A stretch of 64,000 bases of DNA from Cryptomeria japonica. Taxonomy: Eukaryota; Streptophyta; Pinopsida; Cupressales; Cupressaceae. The position numbers and the translations under genes were made by a program. Positions 11,425 through 22,600 of the stretch are shown one piece after another. Location: positions 611,631,065 to 611,695,064 of the forward strand of contig NC_081405.1 in assembly GCF_030272615.1 (NCBI RefSeq), in the 5' to 3' direction. How positions within the stretch are numbered: position 1 is the stretch's first letter; each line of letters opens with the position of its first letter. The notes below the pieces were generated by a model. It was given only the letters and a program-made list of their open reading frames with translations. It searched no databases and was not told the DNA's origin.

Positions 11425-14400
11425 ATGTATAAGAGGGATGCACCAAAGTTGAACAAGTCAAGTTTCTCTACATGGCAGAAAAGGATGAAGCTGCACCTAT
11501 CAGGAGTTGGAGAATATGCTATATATTATCTGGAGAATTATTTCATCACACCGAGCACCTATCCATTGATAATGGAAGAGATAAAAGCAAAGCAAGAACA
11601 TATCCAAGCAATGATTGAAATAACATCTGCATTGACCGACTCAGAGTTTAATGATCTAGAAGGCTGCAATGATGCAAAGGCAATGTGGGACAAGCTCATA
11701 TCTGTGTATGGTGGAGATGAACATGTTCAAAGAGAAAAAGTGGATAGTCTAAGAGGGCAACTTGAATCTATGAGGATGAATGAAGGTGAGAACATAACCC
11801 AGTACATTACAAGACTAAAGGAGATTGTCAATCAAATCAAAGGAGCAGGTGGAACTATTGAAGAAAAGGATATAACAAGTAAGTTGTTAAGAACCCTTCT
11901 ACCAGCTTATGCAATCCAAGTCTCTGCAATCAATGAATTGAGGTTTGTACCCCATATCCCAGTTTCTTTAGATGCTACTATTGGCAAGCTACATGCATTT
12001 GAGTTAAGTAACTTTGATAACTGTGGGTCATCGGTAAATAAAGTTGAATCTGCATTTAGTTCTTTTCATATTGGTGAATCTGATGATTACAATGATAGAA
12101 TGAGTAAGTACACTAAAGGGGATCACAGTGGAGCAAGTGAAAGATTTTGCAAGAACATGTAGGAAGTACACAAACTGTATGAGGAAATCAGCAAGCAAGA
12201 AGAGTTTGAAGCACTATTAGCCAGAAGGTTACCAAGAGGCAAAGGTAAGTATAAAGGAAAACTACCTTTGAAATGTTTCAATTGTGATAAGATAGGACAT
12301 ATGGCTTCTTATTGTCCTAACAAAGATTCTACTAAAAAGAGAGATTACCGAGATGACAGACAGAAAGATAAACATTACAAAGGACATCGAGACTTCAGAA
12401 GAAGAGATAGAAAGTCATGCTTAATAGCCGATGAGGAATCCAATGATGATAAATCAGATGAAACTGATACAGAGGAAGTAGTTTATGTGGCTATCAAAGA
12501 TGGATCAGATGAAGAAAGGTATGAAGAAAAAGCCCTAATATCTCACATAAATACTAATGATTCTTGGATCATAGATAGTGGATGCTCACATCACATGACA
12601 GGTGATAAACACAAGTTTGTTATGTTAGAAGATTATGATGGAGGCTATTTTAGATTTGATAATGATGCACCATGTCCGATAAAAGGTAAAGGATCTATAA
12701 CACTTCTTGACAATGCAAGATCTAATGATGTTTATTGGGTTGAAGGTTTGAAATACAATTTGTTGAGTGTATCATAGCTAAACAATACAGGATACCGAAT
12801 AGAATTTCAGAAAGGAATTGTCAAAGTTCATGACAAGCATGGAAAGTTAGCTGCTACCAGGACACAAACAAAAGGTAACACATTTCACCTTGACTCAACT
12901 CGAAATAAGTGTCTGTATGCAAAGATAGATGATACTTGGTTATGGCATAAAAGGTTTTGTCATGTAAATTTTGATAATCTGATCAAAATAAGCAAGAAGC
13001 ACCGAGTAAGAGGTCTACCGAGTCTTGAAAAACCTAAGAATGCTATGTGCCGAGGATGCCAGATGGGTAAAATGACAAGATAAAGCTTTACAAGTAAGTC
13101 CTACACTTCTAAGGGAATTTTAGATCTTGTGCACACTGATCATTGTGGTTCTATGAAAGTTCAAAGTTATTATGGTGATAAATATTTCATATTATTTGTG
13201 GATGATTACTCAAGGATGATGTCAGTAATGTTTTTAAAAGAAAAATCAGAATCTTTTCAAATGTTTAAGTGGTACAAGGCAAGAGTTGAAAATGAAACAG
13301 GAAGACAACTGAAATGTCTTAGATCAGATAGAGGAGGAGAGTTCACATCTGATGAGTTCAACTTATTCTGCAATGATCATGGTATAAAAAGACAAGTCTC
13401 TACACCGAGAACTCCACAACAAAATGGGACAGCTGAGAGAAGAAATAGATCTATTGTGGATTGTGCCAGAACCCTGATGATTGAAAAGAAAGTTCCACAA
13501 ACATTTTGGAGAGAAGCAATAAGCACAGCTGTTTACACCCTGAACCGAGTACAACTGAAGAAAGGAACTTTGAAGACACCATATGAGATCTAGTATGAGA
13601 AGAAACCTAATGTAAGTTATTTTAAAATCTTTGGAAGTAGATGCTATGTACACAAAGATGATAGAAATGGCAAGTTTGATCAGAAAAGTGAAGAAGGAAC
13701 ATTTCTTGGTTATTCTTCTAGAAGTAAAGCATTTAAATGTCTGATCAAATCATCTAACAAAATAGTAGAAAGTGCAAATGTGAAAATTGATGAATTTGCA
13801 AAAAGAAATGATGAAGGAAACTCCAAAGAACTAGAAGATTATGAAGAATTTGTCTATGTTCAATTGACAAGTCCTAACAAGAAAATTGAAGAAGGAAATG
13901 AAGAGAATATTCAGTTACCGAGTGATGAAGAAGATCATACAGAGCCTACCAAGCCTGTATTAGCCAAGTAGGTTAGAAGACATCATGCATCAAGTCAGAT
14001 TATAGGAGATAAAGATGATCCAGTGATGACAAGGAACAAAATGAGATAGAACACATGTCTGATATCTGAATTTGAATCGAGGATAGTGAAAGAGGCATTT
14101 AACAGTGAAGATTGGATAAAAGCTATGAAAGAAGAGATTGATCAAATCAAGAAGAATGACACATGGACACTGGTCCCAAGACCGAAGGACAAAAATTTAA
14201 TCGATACAAAGTGGATTTTCAGAAACAAGCTGAATGAAAAAGGTGAGGTCATTCGAAATAAAGCAAGATTAGTTTGCAAAGGTTATGCCCAAGAAGAAGG
14301 AATCGATTATGGTGAGACTTTTGCACCTGTGGCAAGACTTGAAGGAGTAAGAACATTGTTGGCATATGCTGCTTACAAGAATTTCAAGGTATATCAAATG

Positions 14401-15600
14401 GATGTCAAATCTGCATTTCTGAATGGTATATTAGAAGAAGAAGTTTTTATTGAACAACCTAAAGGATTTGTTGAAGACAAGAATAAAGATCAGGTATGTA
14501 AATTGAACAAAGCTTTATATGGTCTGAAACAAGCACCTAGAGCATGGTATGAAAGATTGCACTCTTATTTAATCAAGATTGGTTTTATAAGAACAAGTGA
14601 AAACAACAATATGTACATGAAGAATGATGAAAATGGAATACTGATCCCAGCCATATTTGTTGATGATATTATCTTTTGTGGAAATGACTCTCTATGCAAG
14701 AACTTTGGAAATGAAATGAGCAAAGAATTTGAGATGTCATTAATTAGTGAGATAAAGTATTTTATAGGTTTACAAATATTGCAAATGAAAGATGAGATTT
14801 TCATTACTCAATCCAAGTACATAAAGGAAATCTTGAAGAAATTTGGAATGAAGGATTCAAAACCAGTAAGTACTCCTATGACTACTAACTGTAAATTATC
14901 AAAGAATGATGAATCTGCATCTGTTGATGAGACACTTTACTGATCCATGATTGGAAAGCTACAATATGTTGTTCACAGCAGGCCAGATATAGCACATGCA
15001 GTAGGTATAGTTGGAAGATTCTCTGCAGATCCTAAGGAAACACACATGACAACAATCAAGAGAATTTTCAGATACTTGAAAAGCACTGAGGATTATGGCT
15101 TAGTATATCAGAAAAGAAATGACTTTGATTTAAAAGCTTATACTGATGTTGGGTAGGCAAAATTGATGACAGAAAAAGCACAAGTGGAAGAGCTTTCTTT
15201 TTAGGAGAAAGACTAGTGAGTTGACTTAGCAAGAAACAAGGATGTGTTTCACACTCATCAACAGAAGCTGAATATGTTGTTGTAGCATTGAATTGTACTG
15301 ACATAGCATGGATCAAACAACAGTTGGAAGGTATAAATGAGAAAGTTACCGAGCCAGTAACTATATTCTGTGACAATACTAGTGCCATTAACATTTCAAA
15401 GAATCTTGTTATGCACTCTAAGACAAAGCACATCTCTATCAAATATCATATCTTAGAGAAGAAGCTCAAGAGAAGAAAGTGGTGTTGGAGTATGTTAGCC
15501 CAAAGGAACAAATAGCAGATATCTTTACCAAGCCACTGCCAAGGGACAATTTTGAGTATCTAAGAACTAAGTTAGGGGTCCTACCCCTATCTTCTACTCA
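11425..15600 (+). pseudogene. gag-pol: Element B gag-pol polyprotein, degenerate
   Basis: Gag spans 11425-12162 (UBN2-type copia gag) and continues past a TAG to the CX2CX4HX4C knuckle at 12274-12315 (CFNCDKIGHMASYC). The protease motif IIDSGCSHHM has its Asp at 12574. A pre-integrase HKRFCHV block lies near 12940. The integrase core has Asp 13138, Asp 13327 and Glu 13435, a correct D,D(35)E spacing. RT is 14086-14940, with FVDD near 14656. RNase H is 15100-15560, with STEAEY and KTKHI blocks in two shifted frames. In-frame stops lie at 12160, 12775, 13081, 13591, 13969, 14047, 14941 and 15154, all of which a single C-to-T or G-to-A change could produce. Catalytic residues survive, so decay followed a functional state. 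Confidence 0.88.
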
Positions 15601-15990
15601 CTGACCGAGTTTGGTGAAAGCATCAATTCGATGAATCTACAAAATATTATGTGTGGATTGATGTTGATTTACACACTTTAGGATGTTTTCTAAAGGTGTG
15701 CAGGAAATAATACAGGGAACAGGAATTGAAAACAAAATGCTCTGACCGAGACTATGTTGACACACAACAACAAGAAATCACTTCATACAGGAAGAAATTA
15801 TGTTTTAGTTCTTTACTTTTTGGCATTGTTGTCAAAAGCGGAGAAGACTGAAGAAAAGGGGAGAAGACTAATGTATGGGGGAGAAGTCTGATGATAGGGG
15901 GAGAGCATTTTAGCATTTCAGAATCTCACAACAATCTGAATCAATTAGGTCAAATCAATTGGTTTTGCCATCAATGCCAAAGGGGGAGAT
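15601..15990 (+). other. Element B 3' non-coding region with repeated polypurine tracts
   Basis: Between RNase H and the 3' LTR I see four purine tracts of similar form: AAAAGGGGAGAAGA near 15854, TGGGGGAGAAG near 15877, AGGGGGAGAG near 15896 and AAAGGGGGAGA at 15979-15989. The last abuts the LTR and is the presumed primer. Serial polypurine tracts have been described for the Sirevirus branch of copia elements; lineage assignment here is tentative. Confidence 0.6.
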
Positions 15991-17017
15991 TGTTGGCATT
16001 ATAACAGACAAAGAGATATTGTTGGCATTTCAATAAGGATATTGAGAAGGTTGTTGATGATTATGGATATAACTGATTAAGGATGTTTACTGTCTTAATA
16101 TTATTATTTTGTCATTGATGTCAAGAAATTGATTTTCTAATTCAGTATGATGTTGCCATATCTTAAGAAGTATGATTTGATGAGTATAAAGATGTCGGTA
16201 AAAGACATAGAAAGAATGTGATGAATAAGGGGAGGAATAAGTTATTCAATGGGTAACTATTACTGATCATGGGATATGTGATCAAGGAGATTAAGCGGTT
16301 GGCAAATTGTTTATAAATAAGGAACTGTTGATAAACAATGTATGCGGGCAAGTGTATGCACAGGGATGCTACATAGTGATTACCGAGCATTGAAGCTTGA
16401 AGACCTGTTTGAATAACAGTGTATAGAGCCCAACAGATGGACAAGATAAGTCCTATTGTATTGAGAAAATAAGAATTTGCTTTAGCATTTTAGATGTGAA
16501 GTTGCAGATAGATTTTTATTACTATTATTTTGTAAAGTGATAGAAAATCTCTTAACCGAGTGGACTTAACAGTCTTATTTGTAAAACCCTCTAGCAAGGT
16601 GACATTCTGATTGAGTGTTTGAAATCCTTTAACAAGGTCACTTCTAACAAGGTGAAGATCCTAATAGATCTGAGGGAAATCCCTTAACTGGGTCACATCT
16701 GGCAATGTGTTTGTAATCTTTAACAGGATTTTCTTTTAACCGAACATACTCTAGAAGAGTATATTTCTTAGTGGGTCCGAAATCCCACAGTGGTTTTTCC
16801 CTATTTGGGTTTCCACGTTAAATTTGGTGTTATGAGTGTTATGATGTTTATATGCTTATGAGTTTGCATGTTTAGCAGTTTTGGTTATATTGCTGAAGTA
16901 TATGTTACCGAGGTTGAATCTGTTGTTTTTATGGAAGATTAGGTTTGTATGATTCAACCCCCCCTCTCATCTTATTAGCTTGGCATCTGTACTTAACATT
17001 AAGTATCAGAACTATCA
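15991..17017 (+). repeat. 3' LTR of element B (short form)
   Basis: 1,027 bp, same termini as the 5' LTR. It lacks about 490 bp present there: ATTAC at about 16260 is joined directly to TGATCATG. Followed by GTCAT (17018-17022), the duplicated target. Confidence 0.87.
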
Positions 17018-17022
17018 GTCAT

Positions 17023-17279
17023 TAGGGAGAAAGCTTATGTTGATTTTTCAATTGGAGGGTATAGTAATAGAGTTTTGTGTGATATCATACCCATGACATG
17101 TTGTCATATCATTCTTGGAAGGCCTTGGCAAGCCTCTAGGAGGACTATTCATTATGATCTTGAAAATGTGTATGTTGTGCATAAGGGTGGACAATCTTTC
17201 ACTCTTACACCTCTTCCTTGCAATATTGATGAAAAAGAAAGTATTATTGTGTTTGGAAGAAAAGAATATGTTGCTTTGT
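17023..17279 (+). pseudogene. Element A aspartic protease, 3' part
   Basis: Continues the protease frame after element B. Codons rejoin cleanly once B and one GTCAT duplication are removed. It contains ILGRPWQASRRTIHYD, the usual second conserved protease block (I/L-L-G-R/M-x-W) of plant gypsy elements. The frame ends at a stop at 17279-17281. In complete gypsy elements RT would follow within a few hundred codons; here it does not. Confidence 0.75.
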
Positions 17280-17748
17280 AGGAGCAAAAGAAGGATGAAT
17301 CAGGTCTGAAGCATAATTCATCATTGTTGATGATGAAATCTGAAAATGTTGGCAAGGTAACCAGTTTGCAACAACAAGTGAGTGAAGGAGGAGTAGTTGT
17401 GGGCATACTTTGGTTTCCTATTGTGTCACCAAGGAAGGTTGGTGTAGATATGTCCATGAAGGGAAATGCTAAAGGTCTTTTAGATCCTCAAATGCAGTAG
17501 ATAGAACCTATAAGGTAGTCTCATTATGACTATCCCAAACAACAAACAAGCAATGAAAAAATGGTTGAAGTTGGTAACAAGTTTTCTTTGTTTCTGTTTA
17601 ATGATTTGAGTGCAGGTTGTAAGAAATGGGATGGAGATTTGAAAACCAGTAAGAGGTCAAGTTGCAGGACTCCCTCAAGGATCTTGAGAGGCATGAAAAC
17701 AAAACCATTCAACTCTTGGGACAAGAGTATCTTTGAAGGTGGGGTGTA
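17280..17748 (+). pseudogene. Element A spacer and pol C-terminal remnant with polypurine tract
   Basis: After the protease comes a decayed linker. An open frame from 17561 then encodes a short segment with PSRILRGMKTKPFNSWDKS, resembling the very end of gypsy pol polyproteins. It runs through the purine tract (AAGGTGGGG, 17736-17744) into the 3' LTR and stops at 17957-17959. RT, RNase H and integrase are missing, so a large internal deletion must predate the insertion of B. Identification as pol tail is by resemblance only. Confidence 0.5.
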
Positions 17749-18180
17749 TGATGCAGGAGCATCCAGGAATATACCAAGGCAACCAAATGGTCAAAACATG
17801 AATGAAGGCTCAAGGACTTCTATAAAGGTCAATTGGGACATTTTGAAGCCAATACTGGCAATTTCTAATGATAAATATGATTTTAGAGTTAAATGTCCTG
17901 AAGGTCCTGATAAGGACTTTAGGACCAAAAATTATGTAAGGGAAGCCAATAGTGCCTAAATGGGATTTGGATGGTTAGATAAGTTTTTTTAGATCCTAGG
18001 ATTAATAAAACATTAAGTTTGATAGGTTAGACTTTGAAATATTCAATAAATTGTAAGTTAGAAATTCAAATTTTTGAATTCTAACGGTTAGTTGTTCTTA
18101 GGTCGGAAAATGGATTTTAGAGTCTAAACAAGTCTATAATGACAAATAACTGATATAGGTTGGTTTGGATGGTTGAAATA
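17749..18180 (+). repeat. 3' LTR of element A, left part
   Basis: Matches 6591-7020 of the 5' LTR. It ends at GAAATA, where element C is inserted; AAATA at 18176-18180 is the duplicated target. The insertion lies just upstream of the LTR's TATA-like stretch, which now sits beyond 24232. Confidence 0.87.
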
Positions 18181-18501
18181 TGTTAGAGTAAAGTAATTAA
18201 TTAACTTTTCTCTCCTCTTAAGATTTCTCTTTATGCATACATTAGTCATTTAATAATTAATATTTAATTATTAAATGCTCACACCTTAGGGTTAGGTTTT
18301 CCTTTTGGTGTTGATCTCCTTTATAAGGATTGATCTCTTGTATTATTCATAAATTCTTGATTCATTTTTTCTCTGATAATACATCTTTTCTCTTTGTCAG
18401 AGCCAAAACCCTTGTATTCGTTCTCTCTCTTTCTCTGTGATAGGTTTCTTGCATGCAGGTTTCTTTTGGGTTCTGTGGATTTGTATTTCTCAAATCCTAC
18501 A
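18181..18501 (+). repeat. 5' LTR of element C with promoter
   Basis: Begins TGTTAGAGTAAAG and ends AAATCCTACA. It contains a TATA-like TTTATAAGG (18320-18328), followed by a CT-rich stretch, the usual arrangement of a plant LTR promoter and start region. Confidence 0.93.
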
Positions 18502-18513
18502 TGGTATCAGAGC
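18502..18513 (+). other. Primer-binding site of element C
   Basis: TGGTATCAGAGC directly abuts the 5' LTR; canonical initiator-methionine tRNA primer site. Confidence 0.92.
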
Positions 18514-19662
18514 TGGATCTGCTGCAGCTTGTTCAGACTTTTGAAAGATTTTGAGATCCAGGTTTTGGTTGCATCAGATCTGTGTTTGTCTTTTATTTTT
18601 TATTTTGCAATAGGGGGGTATTTTTTTTTTCGGTGCACTTTGAGCCCAAACGGACCTCACCGTTGAGCTCGTAGCACCCAAAAACCCCTATTTCCATATA
18701 AAATTCGTCCGATTTGGACACAGTTGCTCTAGAAGGCAAATTTTTTAATGCCCCAAGGTCGTACGACCCCAGGGCATGCAGCACGAGGCGGAAATTTAAA
18801 AAAAAATAACAAAAAAACCCCACGATTTTTTAAAACCGGGCGCAGCCCTTTTTTAAGGCCAGCGCCACCGGTGCGAAGCCCGGCGGCCCCCGCCGCCGGC
18901 GGTAACCACCGGCCGCGGCCCGGTCCCCACTGCCGCGCCACCGGCGAAAACCGCTACCACCCGCGCCGCCCCAGCGCCGCCCGCTCCCCGCCGGATCTAG
19001 CTGTGCCGCCCCTGCACCGCCTCCGTGCCGCCAGCCCCCCTGCACCAGCTCTTGGTCGCCCAGAGGACCAGGGGCCTATTTTTTTTAGCCCTTGAGGGCT
19101 CTAAGGGCCAATCTAGGCCTTTTGGAGTTGTTTTACAAAATCGGGCATAACTCGGGCGTCCGATCTCCATTTTTCAAAAACGAATAGGTGTTGGAAAGCT
19201 GGTTCCGATCCTGATCTAATTAATGCAGGACTTTTTTTCTGATTTTGCCATTTTGTAGTGTTTTTTTCCAGTCAAAGTCAGAACAAGTTTTTTGCACTCC
19301 AGGAGCCATATCTTTTGCATACAGACTTCGTTTTTCGCAAGAGAATAGGCGTCGGAAAGGTGGTTCTATGCTCTTTCCAGATCTAAAGTCTATTTCATCA
19401 GAAAATTCTTCAGGTGCTCCAAATTTTGTCTCAACCCATTATTGCTTTCTATCATTTTCTAGCTTTCAGTTTGTATTGGGGATTAGTTTTTTGCATTGTG
19501 GGGGGGTGTTTTCTCTTGCTTTCTATTATTTACATCAGAAAACTAGAATTTATAAACACCAATACAAAAAAAATCAAAACCCCTTTTGCATCTTCTGTCT
19601 AGTTCTGAAAGACCACTTAATAATAATTAAAAATTCAGACCAGTTGAGGCACAATTCACAGG
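18514..19662 (+). other. Element C leader with a GC-rich island
   Basis: About 1.15 kb of untranslated leader. From roughly 18833 to 19068 composition jumps to strongly GC-rich, dominated by CCG and GCC, in a window that is otherwise AT-rich. Flanking parts contain two similar phrases about 19140-19205 and 19300-19370 (CATAACTCGGGCG with GAATAGGTGTTGGAAAG; CATATCTTTTGCA with GAATAGGCGTCGGAAAG), which look like a diverged internal duplication. Open frames over the island are composition artefacts. Confidence 0.6.
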
Positions 19663-22600
19663 ATGGCAGACAGACCTATTGAATCTTTCACACCGCATAA
19701 TTACCACACTTGGAAGGGTCGCATGATGACTCTTCTCCAATCAAAAGGGTTATGGTCCTGTTTGGATGAGGTTCAGCCTCAGTTGACATGTCCTTTTGAG
19801 ATTATGCAGCACAGGAACAATATGGATCAGGCTATGGGATTGATGGCTTTACACATTTCCGACAGTCTCCAATTTCATCTTGAAGGTTGTATCACTCCTT
19901 GAGCCATTTGGACCAAGTTTGAGGGACTTTTTGGTACTGTCAACGAGTTCAGAGCTTTGCAGCTTGAGGCAGAGTTAACTTCCTTGGTACCTGATTCATT
20001 TCCTTCTATTGAGGACTTTCTGATGAAGTTCAAACAGCAAAGATCTATCTTGCAGGGTTGTGGTAAGACTAAGACTGATACAGAGTGCATTTTCCTGATT
20101 CTCTCCAAGCTTCGGGGTCTATTTCAGATCTTCTCTTCGACCTTCTATTCCACCATGGATGCCTTGGGTGCTCGACATGTCATGCCTTCTTTTGAGGTCT
20201 TTTGTGATCGTCTGACTCGTGAGAAAGCTAAGCTTAAGCAGTTGGATTCACTTTCAGGTTCACTGAACCAAGCATTGGTAGCCCAGTCCTCCAAAGGAAA
20301 ATAGAAGTAGAAACCGAAGCCTAAGAAAGATTCAGAGGCTAGTGAGAATCCCTCCAAGCCACCACCTAAGTCTGATTCAAAACCACAATTCAATTCTAAA
20401 CAGGGCAAATCTTCAAAGTCTGGTGAGTCTTCCTCCAAGACTAAGAAGAAATCAAGTGATCCTTGCAGTTTTTGTAGCAAGGAAGGACATCCCGTTTCCA
20501 GGTGTTGGAAATGTTTAGAGGCTTTGGAGGAAGCCATGCAACAGCATAATATCAGTGCACCACAACCTCCTTCACAGCCCATAGGGAAAGGTCATGCTCT
20601 TTCTGCACGAGCATTGTCCTCAGCGTCCGCTTGGATTCTAGATTCTGGTGCCTCTCACCATATGACACATACACAGGATTTGGTCACCGCTCTTGCTCCT
20701 ACAGGCACTAGACATATTGCAGTTGGTGACTCAGCACAACTTTCCGTTCAGGGTTCTGGTACTGTTTCATTGGATGGTGGTTGTCTTCAGGATGTGCTTT
20801 TGGTTCCTGACATTTCGACAAACCTTCTATCCGTTTATCAGATTTGCCACTCTGGCTCTGGTAAGACAGTTGAGTTCTCTCCACATGATGTGGTTATTCG
20901 AGATCTTCATGATCCTGACTTGGTTGTGGCTACTGGGAGTGTGGATTCTGCATCTCAATTATATAGTTTTGATGGCTTTGAGAGTTCAGACACTGTTGGT
21001 TCCTCTCTTATAGCACATGCAGATTCAGTGAGCAGGCTTTGGCATGAGCGTTTTGGTCATGTCAATTACAGATATCTACAGCAGATGAGTACACAGGCAC
21101 TTGTGATTGGGCTTCCACAGATTTCTTGTACAGATGGTGTATGTCATGGTTGTGTCCTTGGTAAACATCATCGAGATCCTTTTCCTAAGGGTCGAGCCTC
21201 TTGTGCTAGGGCAGCCCTAGAGTTGGTACACAGTCTTATGTCCTTTCCAACTCCTTTTTCAGGGGCCCATTATGTACTCACTTTTATTGATGTCTTCTCC
21301 AGACGTACATGGGTGTACTTTCTTAAGTATAAGTCTGATGTCTTTGACTCTTTCAGGAAGTTTAAGACATTTGTGGAGAAGCAATCTGGACTTTCTATCA
21401 GGAGGATACGCACAGATAATGGGGGGGAGTATGTAAATCAGGCTTTCAGAGATTTTTGCACTGAGCATGGTTTACAACATCAATTTACAGTTCCTTATAC
21501 CCCTCAACAGAATGGTGTTGCTGAGAGAAAGAATAGAACCTTACGGGAGATGGCAAATTGTATGATACAGTCTCGAGCTATGAGTTCTTCATTTTGGGCT
21601 GAGGCAGTCAATTGTGCCAATTATATTCAGAATCGGATGCCCCATAAGGCATTACGACATATGACTCCTGAGGAGGCTTGGACCCATGTCAAGCCTGATG
21701 TTTCTACATTCTGAGTTTTTGGTAGTGAGGCTTGGGCATTTATTCCTGATGCTCAGCGGAACGCCATGGAGAGGAAGAGCCGACCACTCATATTTGTTGG
21801 CTACTATGAGGATGTTAAGGCATACAGGTTGTTTGATCCTGATTCCAGAGAGGTCTTGTTTCGACGGGATGTCCAGTTTGATGAGTGCTATCCTCAGATG
21901 GATTCTCCATCACTAGCTTCTCCCTCATTGCCTACTCCTTCCTCTTCATCTCTTGAGGATTACTTATCTCTTGAGGATAATGTAGATCATGATCCACCAT
22001 CTCCACCACCACCAGTTGCTCCATCTTTGCCGAAGTGGGCCCGTGATACTGTTGAAGCAGCTGGTTCTTTGGTAGGTGATCCTTCAGATACTCGTCACAC
22101 TCATGCTCAGACATCTGGTTCTAGTCTTTTGAGTCATACCCTTTCAGATGATCCTCAAAAGTTTTCAGAGGCGACAGGACACCCAGAGTGGGATAGGGCC
22201 ATGGATGAGGAGTATTCTTCTTTGATGAAGAATCATACTTGGGATCTTTGTCCTCTTCCTAAGGGAAGAAAGTTGGTTCGGTGCAAGTGGGTGTATCGTA
22301 CCAAGTATGTTGCAGATGGTTCTATTGATAAGTATAAGGCCCGTCTTGTTGCGAAGGGGTTTTCTCAGGTAGAGGGTATTGACTACTCTGAGACCTTTGC
22401 TCCTGTCGCCAAGATGAATTCTATACGCCTGGTACTTTCACTTGCAGCTTCACAGGGATGGACAGTGTTTCAGATGGATGTGAAGAGCGCCTTCTTGCAT
22501 GGAGACCTACATGAGGAGATCTATATGGAGCAGCCTCAGGGTTTTGTGCAGGACACTTCTTTGGTTTGTAGACTTTGACGTTCATTGTATGGTCTCAAAC

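Larger units (their letters stand above)
9843..17017 (+). mobile_element. Element B: Ty1/copia LTR retrotransposon inserted in element A protease
   Basis: The LTRs are 9843-11360 and 15991-17017, starting TGTTGGCATT and ending CTATTA or CTATCA. GTCA lies directly before the 5' LTR and GTCAT follows the 3' LTR at 17018-17022, so the duplication is GTCA(T). PBS, gag, protease, integrase, RT and RNase H occur in copia order (integrase before RT). The body is one frame from 11425 to about 15156 with eight stops, then shifted frames in RNase H. It is full length but dead. Confidence 0.9.

Noticed and set aside
18729-19095. Pro/Arg/Gly-rich frames on both strands
   Set aside because: Overlapping frames caused by the GC-rich island in the leader of element C; not conserved coding.
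20145-20582. 145-residue minus-strand frame opposite copia gag
   Set aside because: Shadow of the plus-strand gag of element C, with no independent motif.
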